The position numbers and the translations under genes are program-made. 64,000 nt of DNA, taken from Salinicoccus sp. RF5. Lineage in GTDB: Bacteria > Bacillota > Bacilli > Staphylococcales > Salinicoccaceae. The notes under the pieces are model-generated. The model saw nothing but the letters and a program-made list of their open reading frames with translations, did no database searches and was not told the DNA's origin. Of this stretch, positions 1 through 7,943 are shown piece by piece. Numbering within the stretch: the stretch's first letter is position 1; the number at the start of each line of letters is the position of its first letter. The stretch is from the NCBI RefSeq assembly GCF_020786625.1, contig NZ_JAJGRC010000001.1, positions 558,001 through 622,000 on the forward strand, read 5' to 3'.

Positions 1-2547
1 TTCGAGCGATACCTTCTGCTCGTTCCTCCCTGAGACTGCGTCGACGAGTGCGACAAGCGCATGGAGTGATTCCAGCTCTTCGTTGTGCTGTTCAATCAGG
101 GCTTCCATTTTATCCGAAGTCTCCTTGTTGTGCTCGATGTTCGCGAATACCCGGGCACGCGCATTGGTCAATGATTCACCCTTTTCCTCAAGCTGACGGA
201 TTTCGTCCTCGACTGCCCCGGTATCCTGGAATTCACGGTTTTCCACCGTCTCGAGCAGCGCTGTCCTGCGGCTCGCCAATACTTCCTTCCTGCTGTGGAA
301 TGATTTGATCGCTGCCTCCATCGAGGCGGCATCCGTCCTTTCCAGCACAGAGAGCATATACGCCCTGTCCCTTCCGGTCTTTTCCGTGAAGCTGTCGATC
401 TGTGGCGCCGCTTTTTCAATCTCGTCAGTCAGCGTCCTGACCTGCTCCTTCTGGTAGGCCAGCTTCTCCTCCAGCCGGGACTTCTGTTCCCTGCAGTTTT
501 GCTGCTGCTTTTCATTTTCCATGACGCGGCGCTGATAGTCCTCCAGTGCCTGCCTGCATTTCTTGAAGGAAGCGGTGAAATCTTCGTACCTTTCATACCC
601 GGACTGTGTCCTGAATTCTTCTGCGCGGTTTTCTGCGCGGGAGAGGGAATGCCGGATATTGTTCTCTTCCAGCCTATTGTCGGCGAGTATCCGGTTCAGT
701 TCATTCTGACGCTGGTCGAGCTGCTGCTTACGTTCAAACTTCTTCCTGTCCGCCTCGATCTCTTCATCCAGCCGGGTACGGCGCTCCCGCTTCTCCTGCA
801 GGGAGGCTTCAAGTGCGGCAACCTCCCTGCGCGCCTTTCCTGAGAGCAGTTCCTCTATCACCGTGATGCGCCTTTCTTTGGTGTCCTTCTCCTCGAGCAA
901 CGCTTCGAGATCCGCTTCGAACTTTTTGAGTTCCGCCTCTTCCGCCTCGGACAGATATTCATTTTCCGCAGGCAGCACCTCGACTTTCTGCTGGCAGACC
1001 GGGCATGGGCTGCCCACTTCAAGATGCCGGACCAGATGTTCGATATGTACACCGTCGGCTGCAGAGAACCTGCTTTTTACACGCTTCTTCTTTTCTTCCC
1101 GTGCAGACTCGATGCTTTCACGTTTCCCGTCAATCGCTTTGATCTCGCCGGACAATCTGGCCTTCTCTTCATCATACCGCCTGTTGCCCTGCTCTTCTTC
1201 AATCTCCTGACCGAGGGTGCTGATCTCGTTGTCCAGTTGGAACTTCTCCTCGTTCAACTGGTCCGAACGCCTGCGGTCCCAGGATTCTGAAGCCAGCGTC
1301 TCTTCAACTGATTCCAACTCCTTTGAAAGCCTGCCGTTTTCCCGTTCGATCTCCTGCTTCCTCTTGTTGAGGGAGGCGAGTGCTTCATCCAGTTGCGCGA
1401 TGTCCTCATCACCCATGAAACGCTCCGTCGAGTTGAGCCAGCGCTCCGCCTTCCTGTACAGCGCATCCTTCTCCCCGAGTGCCGTCTGATCCGAAAGGAG
1501 CTGTTCCAGTTCCCGGTCGACCTGTTCGGACTGTGCCTCGAGTTCCGAGAGTGCCGTTTCAGCCTCCGTCTTCCTTCGCAGCGCCTGGTCCTCCATCTTC
1601 AATGCATACTCCATCTCCTTGACCGCCCGGTATTCCTCAAGGGAGGCTTCGAGAGATGCGATTTCGGAATGCTCGGTTTCAAGTGCTGTGAGCTGTGTGC
1701 CGATTTCCTCAAGCTCCTGGAGTTTCCTGTTATGCTCCTGCTTCTGCTGGAGTTGTCCGCGCTTCGTCTCGAGAGTCTGCCGGTTCTCTTTCAGACCCTC
1801 TTCCATCCTGGTCTGCTCTGCTTCCAGAAGGGATTGGATGTCCCGGATCGCCGCCACCCTCTTGGTGAATGTCGGATAGTCCGCCTCGAGAAGTGCCTGT
1901 GCCCGAGGGAGCCCGCCCCCGCTTACCGTATTGAAGAGTCCCTCAATCTTCGCTTCGACGGTTTCACTTTCGGCCTGTTTCTCCTTCTTCAGTACATTCA
2001 GCCGCTTCTCGAACTGGACGAACCTTTCCGTCCGGAACAGGGTCCTCAGAATCTCCTGCTTCTGTTCACTTGATGATGTCAGCAGCCTTTTGAACTCTCC
2101 TTGAGGCAGAATGAGGATCTGCCGGAACTGCTCGGCATTCAGCTGAATGATGTCGAGCACCTTCTGCTTCACCCCATTGATGCTGCCTTCCAGCACTTCA
2201 CCGGATGCGTCATACAGCACGGCTTTCGGCGGCACCGGTGTCTTGCGGCCCGCCTTGCTGTAGGAGAGGGTTCGTTCAATCGTGTAGCGTTTTCCCCTGA
2301 TCTCGAATTCCAGGCGGATGCTGCTGATGTCATCATCCGTCGCGAACTGGCTCCTGACCGAACCTTCGGCCCTGTCACTCGTCGACAGTGTGCCGTAGAG
2401 GGCATAGGTGATCGCGTCGAATATCATCGTCTTCCCGGAGCCCGTGCGGCCGCCGATCAAGAACATGCTGTCCCTGACACGGTCGAAATCTATCGTTTCA
2501 TTCTCAAAAGGGCCGAAGTACTGCATGTTAATCCGAATCGGTTTCAT
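1..2547 (-). CDS. sbcC: Exonuclease SbcC, N-terminal two thirds (3' end beyond window)
   Basis: ATPase/scaffold subunit of the SbcCD (Rad50-Mre11 type) nuclease that opens hairpins and processes blocked DNA ends. The frame is open from the ATG at 2547 to the window edge (849 codons), so the C-terminal ABC lobe with Walker B is not seen. A Walker A motif GRTGSGKT lies at residues 33-40. Two long glutamate/lysine/arginine-rich coiled-coil arms flank a zinc hook CPVC at residues 515-518 (bases 994-1005). The start overlaps the end of sbcD by 20 bases, so the two are translationally coupled, as in most Firmicutes. Identification is firm; only the missing end limits it. Confidence 0.96.
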   Translation of the reverse strand, partial: MKPIRINMQYFGPFENETIDFDRVRDSMFLIGGRTGSGKTMIFDAITYALYGTLSTSDRAEGSVRSQFATDDDISSIRLEFEIRGKRYTIERTLSYSKAGRKTPVPPKAVLYDASGEVLEGSINGVKQKVLDIIQLNAEQFRQILILPQGEFKRLLTSSSEQKQEILRTLFRTERFVQFEKRLNVLKKEKQAESETVEAKIEGLFNTVSGGGLPRAQALLEADYPTFTKRVAAIRDIQSLLEAEQTRMEEGLKENRQTLETKRGQLQQKQEHNRKLQELEEIGTQLTALETEHSEIASLEASLEEYRAVKEMEYALKMEDQALRRKTEAETALSELEAQSEQVDRELEQLLSDQTALGEKDALYRKAERWLNSTERFMGDEDIAQLDEALASLNKRKQEIERENGRLSKELESVEETLASESWDRRRSDQLNEEKFQLDNEISTLGQEIEEEQGNRRYDEEKARLSGEIKAIDGKRESIESAREEKKKRVKSRFSAADGVHIEHLVRHLEVGSPCPVCQQKVEVLPAENEYLSEAEEAELKKFEADLEALLEEKDTKERRITVIEELLSGKARREVAALEASLQEKRERRTRLDEEIEADRKKFERKQQLDQRQNELNRILADNRLEENNIRHSLSRAENRAEEFRTQSGYERYEDFTASFKKCRQALEDYQRRVMENEKQQQNCREQKSRLEEKLAYQKEQVRTLTDEIEKAAPQIDSFTEKTGRDRAYMLSVLERTDAASMEAAIKSFHSRKEVLASRRTALLETVENREFQDTGAVEDEIRQLEEKGESLTNARARVFANIEHNKETSDKMEALIEQHNEELESLHALVALVDAVSGRNEQKVSLE

Positions 2548-3652
2548 CTGCATCACCTTTGAAATAAGTATTGAATATCTGTTTCTGATAGTCCGTCGGC
2601 GCCTCTCCATGGACGGTTTCGATGAATGACTCGAATATTTCCGCATCGCTCGAACGGTGGGCATCCACCGTCGATTGGACCGCTTCGTGTTCCTTCCTCA
2701 CCGGTCTGAGCTCAAGTGTATTCGGGTACAGCATCTTCAGTTTCGCCATCGGGTCGTTGACGGTCTCCATGCCCGCAAGTTCGAACTTGAAGTAGGCCCG
2801 GCTGTCCTCGAATGTCACCGCCTCATTGATGACTTCATCGAAAGTGCCCTGGTAGTGCACAAGATCGCGCCTGCACTCCAGCGGCTCGAAACGGCATTTC
2901 GTCACATCCCCGGTCTCGACGATACGGAATCCCTTCGGCTGCTTCACTTCCGAAAATGAATATTTGAGCAGGGAGCCGCTGTAGAATATCTTCTCATGCG
3001 TGATTGCGAACGGATGATGGAGGTGTCCGAGGAGCACCAGGTCGAATGCATCAAAAAGCTCCGCCCCCACCTCCTCCGACAGTCCGACGGACAAGGGGCG
3101 CTCGGAGTCCGATGCCTTCCCTTCCGAAATGAACATGTGCCCGATGAGGACATTGTAGGCCCCGGGGTCCATGACATCCGCTACCTCTTCCGTAATACGC
3201 CGGTAGACATCATGGTGCGTCTGGATCGATTCATCATCGAAGAACACCTTCGCCTCGAGCACATCCAGATGCGGCACCATATAGAAATGATGTCCATCCA
3301 CAACTACCGGTGTGGTGATGTCGGACAGCGATGTGCGCATATGATAGGCGCTCTTCTCGAACCAGTAGCTGCCGTAGTCGAGCCTTGAACGGCTGTCATG
3401 GTTGCCGCTGATGGCAAGCACCGGGATGCCCTTTTCTATATTGATTCTGTACAAATATTCATTGACGAGCTTGAGTGCCGCCTGTGACGGGTTGCTCCGG
3501 TCGAACACATCGCCGGCCACAACCACCATGTCGACGGGGTTCTCTTCCATATATTCAATCAACTGTTCCAGTATGAATTGCTGGTCCTCTATCAGGTCCA
3601 CGCCGTTCAGGCGTTTTCCGATATGCCAGTCTCCAGTATGTAATATCTTCAT
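2528..3652 (-). CDS. sbcD: Exonuclease SbcD, Mre11-type phosphoesterase
   Basis: Nuclease subunit partnering SbcC. The 374-residue product begins with the metallophosphoesterase motif GDWHIG (residues 7-12) and continues with AGDVFDR and ISGNHDSR, the Mn2+-binding motifs of the calcineurin-like fold, followed by the C-terminal capping domain. Length matches the family. The gene is first of an sbcD-sbcC pair; the preceding micro-operon is separated from it by an intrinsic terminator at 3688-3715, so sbcDC must have its own promoter in the A/T-rich stretch just upstream (around 3660-3685). No LexA box was recognised there. Confidence 0.97.
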   Translation of the reverse strand: MKILHTGDWHIGKRLNGVDLIEDQQFILEQLIEYMEENPVDMVVVAGDVFDRSNPSQAALKLVNEYLYRINIEKGIPVLAISGNHDSRSRLDYGSYWFEKSAYHMRTSLSDITTPVVVDGHHFYMVPHLDVLEAKVFFDDESIQTHHDVYRRITEEVADVMDPGAYNVLIGHMFISEGKASDSERPLSVGLSEEVGAELFDAFDLVLLGHLHHPFAITHEKIFYSGSLLKYSFSEVKQPKGFRIVETGDVTKCRFEPLECRRDLVHYQGTFDEVINEAVTFEDSRAYFKFELAGMETVNDPMAKLKMLYPNTLELRPVRKEHEAVQSTVDAHRSSDAEIFESFIETVHGEAPTDYQKQIFNTYFKGDADETDSD

Positions 3653-3687
3653 CCTACCACCTCATATATATATGATTATACAAGAAA

Positions 3688-3715
3688 AACCGCCCCCAAG
3701 TAAATTTGGGGGCGG
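3688..3715 (-). terminator. Intrinsic terminator of the DUF1659-DUF2922-YvrJ micro-operon
   Basis: A ten-base-pair G/C-rich stem (CCGCCCCCAA paired with TTGGGGGCGG) is followed on the minus strand by TTTTTCTTG. It sits between the YvrJ stop and the sbcD start. Confidence 0.85.
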
Positions 3716-3719
3716 CGTT

Positions 3720-3839
3720 TCAGCTCAGCTGCCTGATGGATATGATGAGATCGTCCAATTTCCGCTCCATGCGGTGAAGCAGGAAGAATGTGATCACTGC
3801 CGGAAATCCAACATCGCTGACAAGTGGGACCCATTCCAC
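3720..3839 (-). CDS. YvrJ family small protein (39 residues)
   Basis: A 39-codon gene starting GTG at 3839, one base after the DUF2922 stop. The product begins VEWVPLVSDVGFPAVITF and ends with a basic/acidic amphipathic stretch (HRMERKLDDLIISIRQLS). This is the layout of the YvrJ family: a short hydrophobic segment containing the GFP motif followed by a charged helix. The family is widespread in Firmicutes and has no established function. It is the last gene of a three-gene unit and is followed at once by a terminator, which supports it as a real gene despite its size. Confidence 0.8.
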   Translation of the reverse strand: MEWVPLVSDVGFPAVITFFLLHRMERKLDDLIISIRQLS

Positions 3840-3840
3840 G

Positions 3841-4053
3841 CTAGATGATCTCGGTGACGTTCTGTTCGACGATCTTGGCAGAATGCACGGAGACCGGTTT
3901 CCCCTGCATCGGCGCCAGGACGCCGGTTTCTATGAGGCGTTCCGCCTCAAGCAGGAGTGACGCTTCGGTCAGATCCTCCTTCGGATTGCTGATGTTCAGC
4001 GTGAATCGGCGGTTCAGTTCTGTGTTGAATACAATCACAAGTTTCTTGGTCAT
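3841..4053 (-). CDS. DUF2922 domain protein
   Basis: A 70-residue protein starting MTKKLVIVFNTELNRRF, with the F/L-x-N-x-I-S-N-P-K core typical of DUF2922 (residues about 18-26). The ATG follows a good ribosome site (GGAGG, 7 bases). No signal peptide or membrane segment is visible; it is probably a small cytosolic beta-rich protein. Function is unknown. DUF1659, DUF2922 and YvrJ genes commonly occur together in Bacillales, and the tight spacing here (18 and 1 bases) indicates one transcript. Confidence 0.85.
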   Translation of the reverse strand: MTKKLVIVFNTELNRRFTLNISNPKEDLTEASLLLEAERLIETGVLAPMQGKPVSVHSAKIVEQNVTEII

Positions 4054-4071
4054 TGCCCTTCCTCCCCTTCA

Positions 4072-4272
4072 TTAGTTGATGACGTAGGTCTGTTCCTTCT
4101 CGACGATTGTATATTCGTCGTTCGCCAGGTTGCTGTAGATGTCTGCCAATGTGTTGATGGCTTCATCCGTCGATGTAATGTCCAGGTTCCTCACGGATCT
4201 GAAACGGGGTTTTTCATCGCCTGTCTCGTCCGCTTCAAAGAAATAGAATTTAGCACTCATGTTCTTCAGCAT
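4072..4272 (-). CDS. DUF1659 domain protein
   Basis: A 66-residue protein beginning MLKNMSAKFYFFEADE. The ATG at 4272 is chosen because a near-perfect ribosome site (GGAGGTGAGG) lies just upstream; the longer frame up to 4323 lacks one. The C-terminal half (ITSTDEAINTLADIYSNLA) matches the DUF1659 pattern. Function is unknown. First gene of the DUF1659-DUF2922-YvrJ unit, divergent from the DUF2621 gene at 4363. Confidence 0.8.
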   Translation of the reverse strand: MLKNMSAKFYFFEADETGDEKPRFRSVRNLDITSTDEAINTLADIYSNLANDEYTIVEKEQTYVIN

Positions 4273-4316
4273 ATCCCTCACCTCCTTCACCCTATATATC
4301 GTCACAAATGATTCAA

Positions 4317-4345
4317 TGGACAATTCTGTTTTAATTTCCTATAAT
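4317..4345 (+). promoter_or_regulatory. SigA-type promoter of the DUF2621 gene
   Basis: TGGACA at 4317-4322 and TATAAT at 4340-4345 are separated by 17 bases, 17 bases before the start codon. Confidence 0.75.
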
Positions 4346-4362
4346 GACTGGGAGGTGAGGGA

Positions 4363-4854
4363 ATGAACGATATATTTATGTGGGGCATCGCTCTATGGAC
4401 ATTCGTCATGCTGGGGGCAATGACCATCGGCGGATATTTCATGTTCAGGAAGTTCCTGAAGCGGATGCCGAAGGAAGATGGATACAGTGAACTCGACTGG
4501 CAGGACTATTATATAGATAAGGCACTCCCCCTATGGAATAACGAAGCGCGTCACCTTCTGAACGAGCTGGTCAGCCCGGTCCCCGAGCTGTTCAGGGATG
4601 TGGCGAAGGAGCGGATCGCCGGACGGATCTCAAAGATTGCACTGGATGAGAAGGCGGACAACATCACACTCGACCATATCATGAAGGGATATATCATCGC
4701 GACACCGAAACGGGACCATAAGTTCATGAAGAAGAAGCTGGATGATATGGAAATCGACTACTCCCCATATGAAGACCTCTTCCAGTATGCCGATGACGAA
4801 AAGCAGAAGTTCTCCATATTCGAACAGACAGAAAAAATAAGCAGCAGATCATAA
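4363..4854 (+). CDS. DUF2621 (YneK-like) membrane-anchored protein
   Basis: A 163-residue protein with one N-terminal membrane helix (about residues 6-28) and a soluble, charged C-terminal part (DWQDYYIDKALPLW near residues 46-59). This matches DUF2621, the family of Bacillus subtilis YneK. In B. subtilis yneK lies beside ccdA and yneJ (ccdC), and here it converges on the ccdA-ccdC pair, which supports the call. Function is unestablished; the association suggests a role linked to extracytoplasmic thiol chemistry or cytochrome c maturation, which is inference. The ATG follows GGAGGTGAGG and a clear SigA promoter. Confidence 0.8.
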   Translation: MNDIFMWGIALWTFVMLGAMTIGGYFMFRKFLKRMPKEDGYSELDWQDYYIDKALPLWNNEARHLLNELVSPVPELFRDVAKERIAGRISKIALDEKADNITLDHIMKGYIIATPKRDHKFMKKKLDDMEIDYSPYEDLFQYADDEKQKFSIFEQTEKISSRS

Positions 4855-4875
4855 TGAGCGGCGCCTCCAAGTTAT

Positions 4876-5373
4876 TCAACTTCTTGGACGCGCTTCATTG
4901 ATCTGCTGCTTTTTGAATGCCTGGAGATGGATGAACATCGACAGTCTCCAGATGACGATCATTACAAATGCAAGGAGGAAGAACATCCCTCCGATCTCCC
5001 CGGGCGAAATGCTCATGGACAATACGGTCTTCATGATGATCCTGAGTGCCAGGAGGACGACCAGTATGACGGGGAACATCCTGGACTGCTTTACATACAG
5101 TTCCCCGCCCCTCTCCTCATATCGGGTCGTGAGAACGAGTACGATGGAGAACAGCAGTCCTACAACCGTCGCTTCCATGATTTCAAAAGGTGTCAGCCTG
5201 AAGTACGGGAATATGTACATCAGCGCGCCTGTAGACATCATGACCGGCGGTATGATGATCTTCGCCATCGTCAGGGGCCGCTTCGCCGCCTTCTGCCTGA
5301 CGAAGACTGCAACGATGCCCATGAATACCGCCATGATGGATGCAGCAATAAACAACATGCTTTCGATGGTCAT
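4876..5373 (-). CDS. ccdC: CcdC family membrane protein (YneJ-like)
   Basis: A 165-residue integral membrane protein with about five predicted helices (residues 5-24, 38-56, 64-82, 99-116, 126-145). It corresponds to CcdC/YneJ, encoded next to ccdA in Bacillus; CcdC itself is dispensable for cytochrome c synthesis there and its role is unknown. The ATG at 5373 (MTIESMLFIA) is preferred over the upstream in-frame start because it lies 2 bases after the ccdA stop and follows AGGGG. Convergent with the DUF2621 gene, 21 bases away, with no obvious strong terminator between them. Confidence 0.85.
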   Translation of the reverse strand: MTIESMLFIAASIMAVFMGIVAVFVRQKAAKRPLTMAKIIIPPVMMSTGALMYIFPYFRLTPFEIMEATVVGLLFSIVLVLTTRYEERGGELYVKQSRMFPVILVVLLALRIIMKTVLSMSISPGEIGGMFFLLAFVMIVIWRLSMFIHLQAFKKQQINEARPRS

Positions 5374-5375
5374 GA

Positions 5376-6080
5376 TCAGAACCCCTGGAAGTCGCCGAAG
5401 AACGGCTGCAGCCATATGATGATCTGTGTCAGGCCGTCAAAATAAAGGAGTATACCCATCAGCACCATGATGACCCCGCCGGTCTTCATGATGGTACTGG
5501 AATACTTGAGCATCCAGCGCGTCCTGGACACGAAGAAGCTCAACGTGAAGAATGGGACTGCAAACCCCAGACAGTAGACCACCATCAGCATCAGTGCGTT
5601 GTTCGGCTCCGTTGCGCTCATGGCGAAGATCGCACCGATGATCGGGCCGTTGCACGGTGTCCATCCAGCTCCGAATGCCATGCCGATCAGAATCGAACCG
5701 ATAAAGCCGGATGGCCTGTTCTTGAACTGGATCTTCCGGTCCTTCATCAGGAAGCTGAAGTTCAGCACCCCTGTAATGATGAGTCCGAATATGACGATGA
5801 GGATCGCGCCGAGCTGGCGGATCAGATCGGAATATTCTATGAGCAGGCCGCCGAAGAATGCTGTGCCGAAGCCCAGCGCAATATATATAAGACTGAAACC
5901 GATAAGAAAGAACACGGTATGAAGGATCGCCCGGAAATTGAATTTCTGACTCTCGACTTCATTATAGCTCATCCCCGTTATGTAGGAGATGAATGCAGGG
6001 AATACCGGAAGTACGCACGGTGAGACGAAACTCAGTACGCCGGCTCCGAATGCGAGAAGAAAAGTCACTTCGCTACCCAT
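5376..6080 (-). CDS. ccdA: CcdA, thiol-disulfide transmembrane carrier
   Basis: Membrane protein of the DsbD-beta/CcdA family, which carries reducing equivalents from cytosolic thioredoxin to the outer face of the membrane for cytochrome c maturation and related thiol chemistry. Six membrane helices are visible, and both redox cysteines are present: SFVSPCVLPV (C22) and GWTPCNGP (C143). The start at 6080 (MGSEVTFLLA, 234 residues) is chosen because GGAGG lies 8 bases upstream; the longer frame would place the ribosome site inside the gene. No ResA-like partner is encoded in this window. Probably co-transcribed with ccdC. Confidence 0.93.
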   Translation of the reverse strand: MGSEVTFLLAFGAGVLSFVSPCVLPVFPAFISYITGMSYNEVESQKFNFRAILHTVFFLIGFSLIYIALGFGTAFFGGLLIEYSDLIRQLGAILIVIFGLIITGVLNFSFLMKDRKIQFKNRPSGFIGSILIGMAFGAGWTPCNGPIIGAIFAMSATEPNNALMLMVVYCLGFAVPFFTLSFFVSRTRWMLKYSSTIMKTGGVIMVLMGILLYFDGLTQIIIWLQPFFGDFQGF

Positions 6081-6161
6081 AAAAAATACCTCCATTCAGA
6101 TGTCATTTTAACAGACATGATGGAGGCATAAGTAGCTTTCGGCTCTGCAATTTAGAATTTT

Positions 6162-7943
6162 CTATGACAATTGATGCTGTCCATTCTGCAGCTGGTACAT
6201 CTTATGGTAGATGCCGCCATGCCGGATGAGCGCATCATGGCTGCCACGCTCCACGATTTCACCTCTATTGAGGACGAGGATCTGGTCTGCATCCTGGATG
6301 GTCGACAAGCGGTGTGCGATGGCCAATGTGGTCCTGCCCTGTCGCATCCGTTCGAGCGACTGCTGTATCTGCTCTTCGGTCTCGGAGTCGATGTTTGCGG
6401 TCGCCTCATCAAGGATCAGTATTTTGGGATCCATGGCCATCGTGCGTGCAAACGCCAGCAGCTGACGTTCGCCGCTCGAGAAGGCGCCGCCCTTTTCAAT
6501 CACCCGATGCTGGTACCCATCCGGAAGCCTGTTGATGAACTTGTCCGCATAGACGAACTCGGCAGCGGCCTTGACCTGCTGGAAAGTCATTTCCGGATGA
6601 TACAGCCGGATGTTCGATTCCACCGTGCCATAGAAGATGAACGGATCCTGCAGCACAAGCCCGACCCTCCTCTTGAGTGCCTGTCTCGAAATATCCTTGA
6701 TGGAGTGGCCGTCGATCAAAATCTCCCCTTCGGAAAACTCGTAGAACCGCATGAACAGGTTGATGATGGAGCTTTTACCGGAGCCTGTATGGCCGACGAG
6801 TGCCACCGTTTCACCCGGACGTGCCGTGAAAGAAATGTCTTTCAGCACATCCGTCCTGCCGTCATAACTGAAGGTGACATTCCTGAATTCGATGTGCCCG
6901 TCGGTGATGCCGTAATTGGAGGTCTCCGGCTGATGGGGCTCTATCCTTTCATCGTCGATCAGTGTAAATACCCGGCTCGCCGCAACGAGTGCCTGTTGGA
7001 ATATGTTCAAGTTCTGGCTGACCTGGTTGATCGGCTCAAAGAAACGTTCCATATATTGGATGAAGGCGAAGATGACACCTGCGGTGACAGTCGAACTGAA
7101 GCTGAGCAGCCCGAAATAACCGAGGATGACGGCGATCGCCAATACATATATCATGCTGATGGCCGGCCGGAGCAGCAGTCCATCGAGCCGCACGTTCTTC
7201 ATATTATACTGGTAGTGCTTTTCGTTTATTTCATTGAACTCCCTGCCAAGGCGCCCTTCCTGGTTGAACACCTGGATGATCTTCATGCCCTCTATCGACT
7301 CGGCGAGTTTGGCGTTCAGATCGCTGAGCAGTTGGCGTGCATGGGAAAAGAAGTTGGCGGAGTACTTCCTGTAGATTCCGAGTATCAGCACGATCACCGG
7401 CATGAAGAGCAGCGCCAGCAGCGCGAGCCTGACATCAAGGATGAACATCATGACGAAGCTCGATATGACCATGAAGAAGGCCATGAGGAAAGTTGCCAGC
7501 ACCCCGATGAACATCTCGACGATCGCTTCGGTGTCATTGGTGATCCGGGACACCACACTGCCGCCCGGCACCTTGTCGAAATACCGCATGCCGAGCCTGC
7601 CTATCTTGTCGAATGCATCGATGCGCAGCTGCTGGATGACTTTGAATGCCAGATACTGGAACAGATAGATCTGCATATAGGTCGACGCCGCGCCGACCAG
7701 CTGCACAAGCACGAATATCGTGATGAGCCAAGTCATATCCCCTTCCGGGAAGATGCCCGGCGTCAAGTAGTCATCGATGAAGACCATCACCAGGTATGGG
7801 GTCGCCACACCGGTGATGGTGGAAATGACCAGCATGATGAAGCCGAATGTCAGCGTCCCCTTGAAGGGCAGCGTATATTTCATCAGCCTGAAAAGTACGT
7901 TCTTCTGATCATTGAAGGAGAGGTTGAACTGATTGTCTTCCAT
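6162..7943 (-). CDS. Heterodimeric ABC exporter, catalytic-site subunit (BmrD/YheH-like)
   Basis: A 593-residue half-transporter with six membrane helices (about residues 30-320) and an ATPase domain. Walker A GHTGSGKSS is at 384-392 and Walker B ILILDEA at 508-514 with catalytic E513. The signature is non-canonical (FSSGERQ, 488-494). This is the pattern of the consensus subunit of heterodimeric exporters such as BmrCD or LmrCD, whose odd signature contributes to the degenerate ATP site. Its ATG directly abuts the stop of the upstream subunit, so the two are co-translated. Such pairs usually export drugs or lipids; the substrate cannot be read from sequence. Confidence 0.9.
   Translation of the reverse strand: MEDNQFNLSFNDQKNVLFRLMKYTLPFKGTLTFGFIMLVISTITGVATPYLVMVFIDDYLTPGIFPEGDMTWLITIFVLVQLVGAASTYMQIYLFQYLAFKVIQQLRIDAFDKIGRLGMRYFDKVPGGSVVSRITNDTEAIVEMFIGVLATFLMAFFMVISSFVMMFILDVRLALLALLFMPVIVLILGIYRKYSANFFSHARQLLSDLNAKLAESIEGMKIIQVFNQEGRLGREFNEINEKHYQYNMKNVRLDGLLLRPAISMIYVLAIAVILGYFGLLSFSSTVTAGVIFAFIQYMERFFEPINQVSQNLNIFQQALVAASRVFTLIDDERIEPHQPETSNYGITDGHIEFRNVTFSYDGRTDVLKDISFTARPGETVALVGHTGSGKSSIINLFMRFYEFSEGEILIDGHSIKDISRQALKRRVGLVLQDPFIFYGTVESNIRLYHPEMTFQQVKAAAEFVYADKFINRLPDGYQHRVIEKGGAFSSGERQLLAFARTMAMDPKILILDEATANIDSETEEQIQQSLERMRQGRTTLAIAHRLSTIQDADQILVLNRGEIVERGSHDALIRHGGIYHKMYQLQNGQHQLS

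Noticed and set aside
1393-2073. A 226-codon plus-strand frame with leucine-rich translation
   Set aside because: Antisense to the sbcC coiled coil; the leucines come from reverse-reading of Glu/Lys-rich codons.
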